From the NCBI GenBank assembly GCA_028551475.1, contig CM052355.1, forward strand, positions 17,381,543-17,445,542: DNA of 64,000 nucleotides. The letters run 5' to 3'. The position numbers and the translations under genes are program-made. The stretch's first letter is position 1. Each line of letters opens with the position of its first letter. Of the stretch, positions 63,000-64,000 are shown in pieces. The notes below the pieces were generated by a model that searched no databases, had not been told where the DNA came from, and worked only from the letters and a program-made list of their open reading frames with translations. Source of the DNA: Casuarina equisetifolia. Taxonomy: Eukaryota; Streptophyta; Magnoliopsida; Fagales; Casuarinaceae.

Positions 63000-64000
63000 A
63001 AAAGGGAATGAAACGCAACATTTGGAAATACCCAACTAGCTCTTTCTTCACGCAACGATGTTTGTCAAGATACAGCAACCGTGCAAACAAGAAAAAAGGA
63101 AGCGTATTTCCTTCATCCTTTGTTGGTGAAGCGTGAAGCGTAATTTCGATTTCAACGGCCTGATTATTTCGCCGGTAGCCAGAGAGGATCTCTATGGCAT
63201 TTCTGGAAGTAGAGGGCATTTTTTATTGTATTCTTGGTGTATTATATATGTTTTTGAATGTGTTAAGCCAGATACCCAATTTTGAAATGTCGTTTGTCGG
63301 GTCAAACCGTGTGAAGTGTAATTTATTTACTGCATAATGTAATTATACTACAGTTTGGTTCTCTCTATCCATCTCGCTCACCTCCCAACTTTACGAGGGT
63401 GTGGGCGTGGGGGTGGGCGTGTGTAGATCCACGTTCTCACGATTACATTTGAAGGTTGGGTCCATTCAACTTAGACTCTTCCAGTCGTTTATTTTATTTT
63501 TTAATTTCTCATTCTCTTTTATTAGAAAGATGGGTTAATCTCAACAAAGCGAATCAGAAACAGGGTCAACCAACCCATGTGCAATAATCTTGCTTTAGAG
63601 GAAGCTAAATTAAATTTTCATTCCAGTGGAAATGTCTGTAAAGTGGGTAGCCAAAGTTCATCTGCATGGTTGTCGTCAATATTGTGCCTTGATAGGTTCA
63701 AAACCCCGCGGTCCTCAATTGGAGCTTTGTGGCTCGATGCCCATTTAACCTATAAGAGAGAGGAGAAAGCAGAAAAGCAATGTGAGCTGAGGGAGAAAAG
63801 TGTTTCCCCAGCAGTCCTTGGTTTCAACAATAAGGTCCCAGATACAGCTCTGCAAGAAACGGTCGAGAATTCATATTTGAAGTGTCCTGGAGAATGAAAC
63901 AATATGTAAGGCCTTCAGCGTAGTACCTAATGGTCAAGCTACATTATGTTACCAAAGGCGGTTCTCAATCACGGCAGAAGTAACTTCCTTCATGGTCCCC
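63000..64000. other. 3' flank of the kinase gene, no recognised gene
   Basis: The kinase 3' UTR probably extends to about 63300. A G-rich GTGGGCGTGGGGGTGGGCGTG stretch lies near 63400-63422. A 106-residue open frame at 63577-63897 (+) contains no motif I recognise and has no upstream exon partner within view. It could be part of a gene that continues to the right, but the evidence is weak. Confidence 0.45.

Noticed and set aside
63577..63897. 106-residue frame near the right edge
   Set aside because: There is no motif and no exon partner. It cannot be judged without sequence beyond the window, so it is noted only in the flank entry.

Overview
The window is nuclear DNA of a eudicot plant. The protein-coding genes have many short GT-AG introns, AT-rich introns, chloroplast transit peptides and plant-specific families (DUF1645, beta-type carbonic anhydrase with a plastid leader, LSF1, an ALA-type flippase). 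Ty1/copia retrotransposon remnants and long microsatellites fill the gaps. Nothing in the sequence fixes the species.

Layout. (1) 378-794: the last two exons of a gene on the + strand that I do not recognise. (2) 1389-4833 (+): complete DEG1/DegP1, the thylakoid-lumen Deg protease, 8 exons, 436 aa. (3) 4555-11698: a head-to-tail tandem duplication of about 3.57 kb. Each unit starts inside the last intron of DEG1 and carries the DEG1 last exon, its 3' flank and a decayed copia gag unit. (4) 12460-16350 (-): complete chloroplast beta-carbonic anhydrase, 9 exons, 322 aa. (5) 19639-26652 (-): complete LSF1 (PDZ-like, dual-specificity-phosphatase-like and CBM48 domains), 10 exons, 594 aa. (6) 28478-29284 (-): intronless DUF1645 protein, 268 aa. 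(7) 33047-40480 (-): complete P4-type phospholipid flippase of the ALA8-12 group, 11 exons, 1162 aa. (8) about 44150-49053 (-): a copia element with a 3' LTR and gag to RNase H but no visible 5' LTR, broken by several in-frame stops and a frameshift. (9) 53491-62999 (+): complete STE20/GCK-VI (OSR1/BLUS1-like) protein kinase, 20 coding exons, 671 aa. (10) The last kilobase is 3' flank with no gene I can name.

The exon models were spliced by hand from open frames and GT/AG sites. For the six intact genes the exon phases close exactly and the lengths match what is known of the families. Three neighbouring genes act in the chloroplast (lumenal proteolysis, bicarbonate/CO2 interconversion, starch breakdown). 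This is ordinary gene neighbourhood, not an operon.

The most interesting part is the DEG1-copia duplication. It leaves a second, shortened but frame-preserving DEG1 terminal exon 3.5 kb downstream. It also contains a perfectly identical block of about 344 bp inside otherwise diverged copies, and a gag that appears to be spliced from an ATG exon lying upstream of the tRNA primer site. I found no evidence of an entirely new system.
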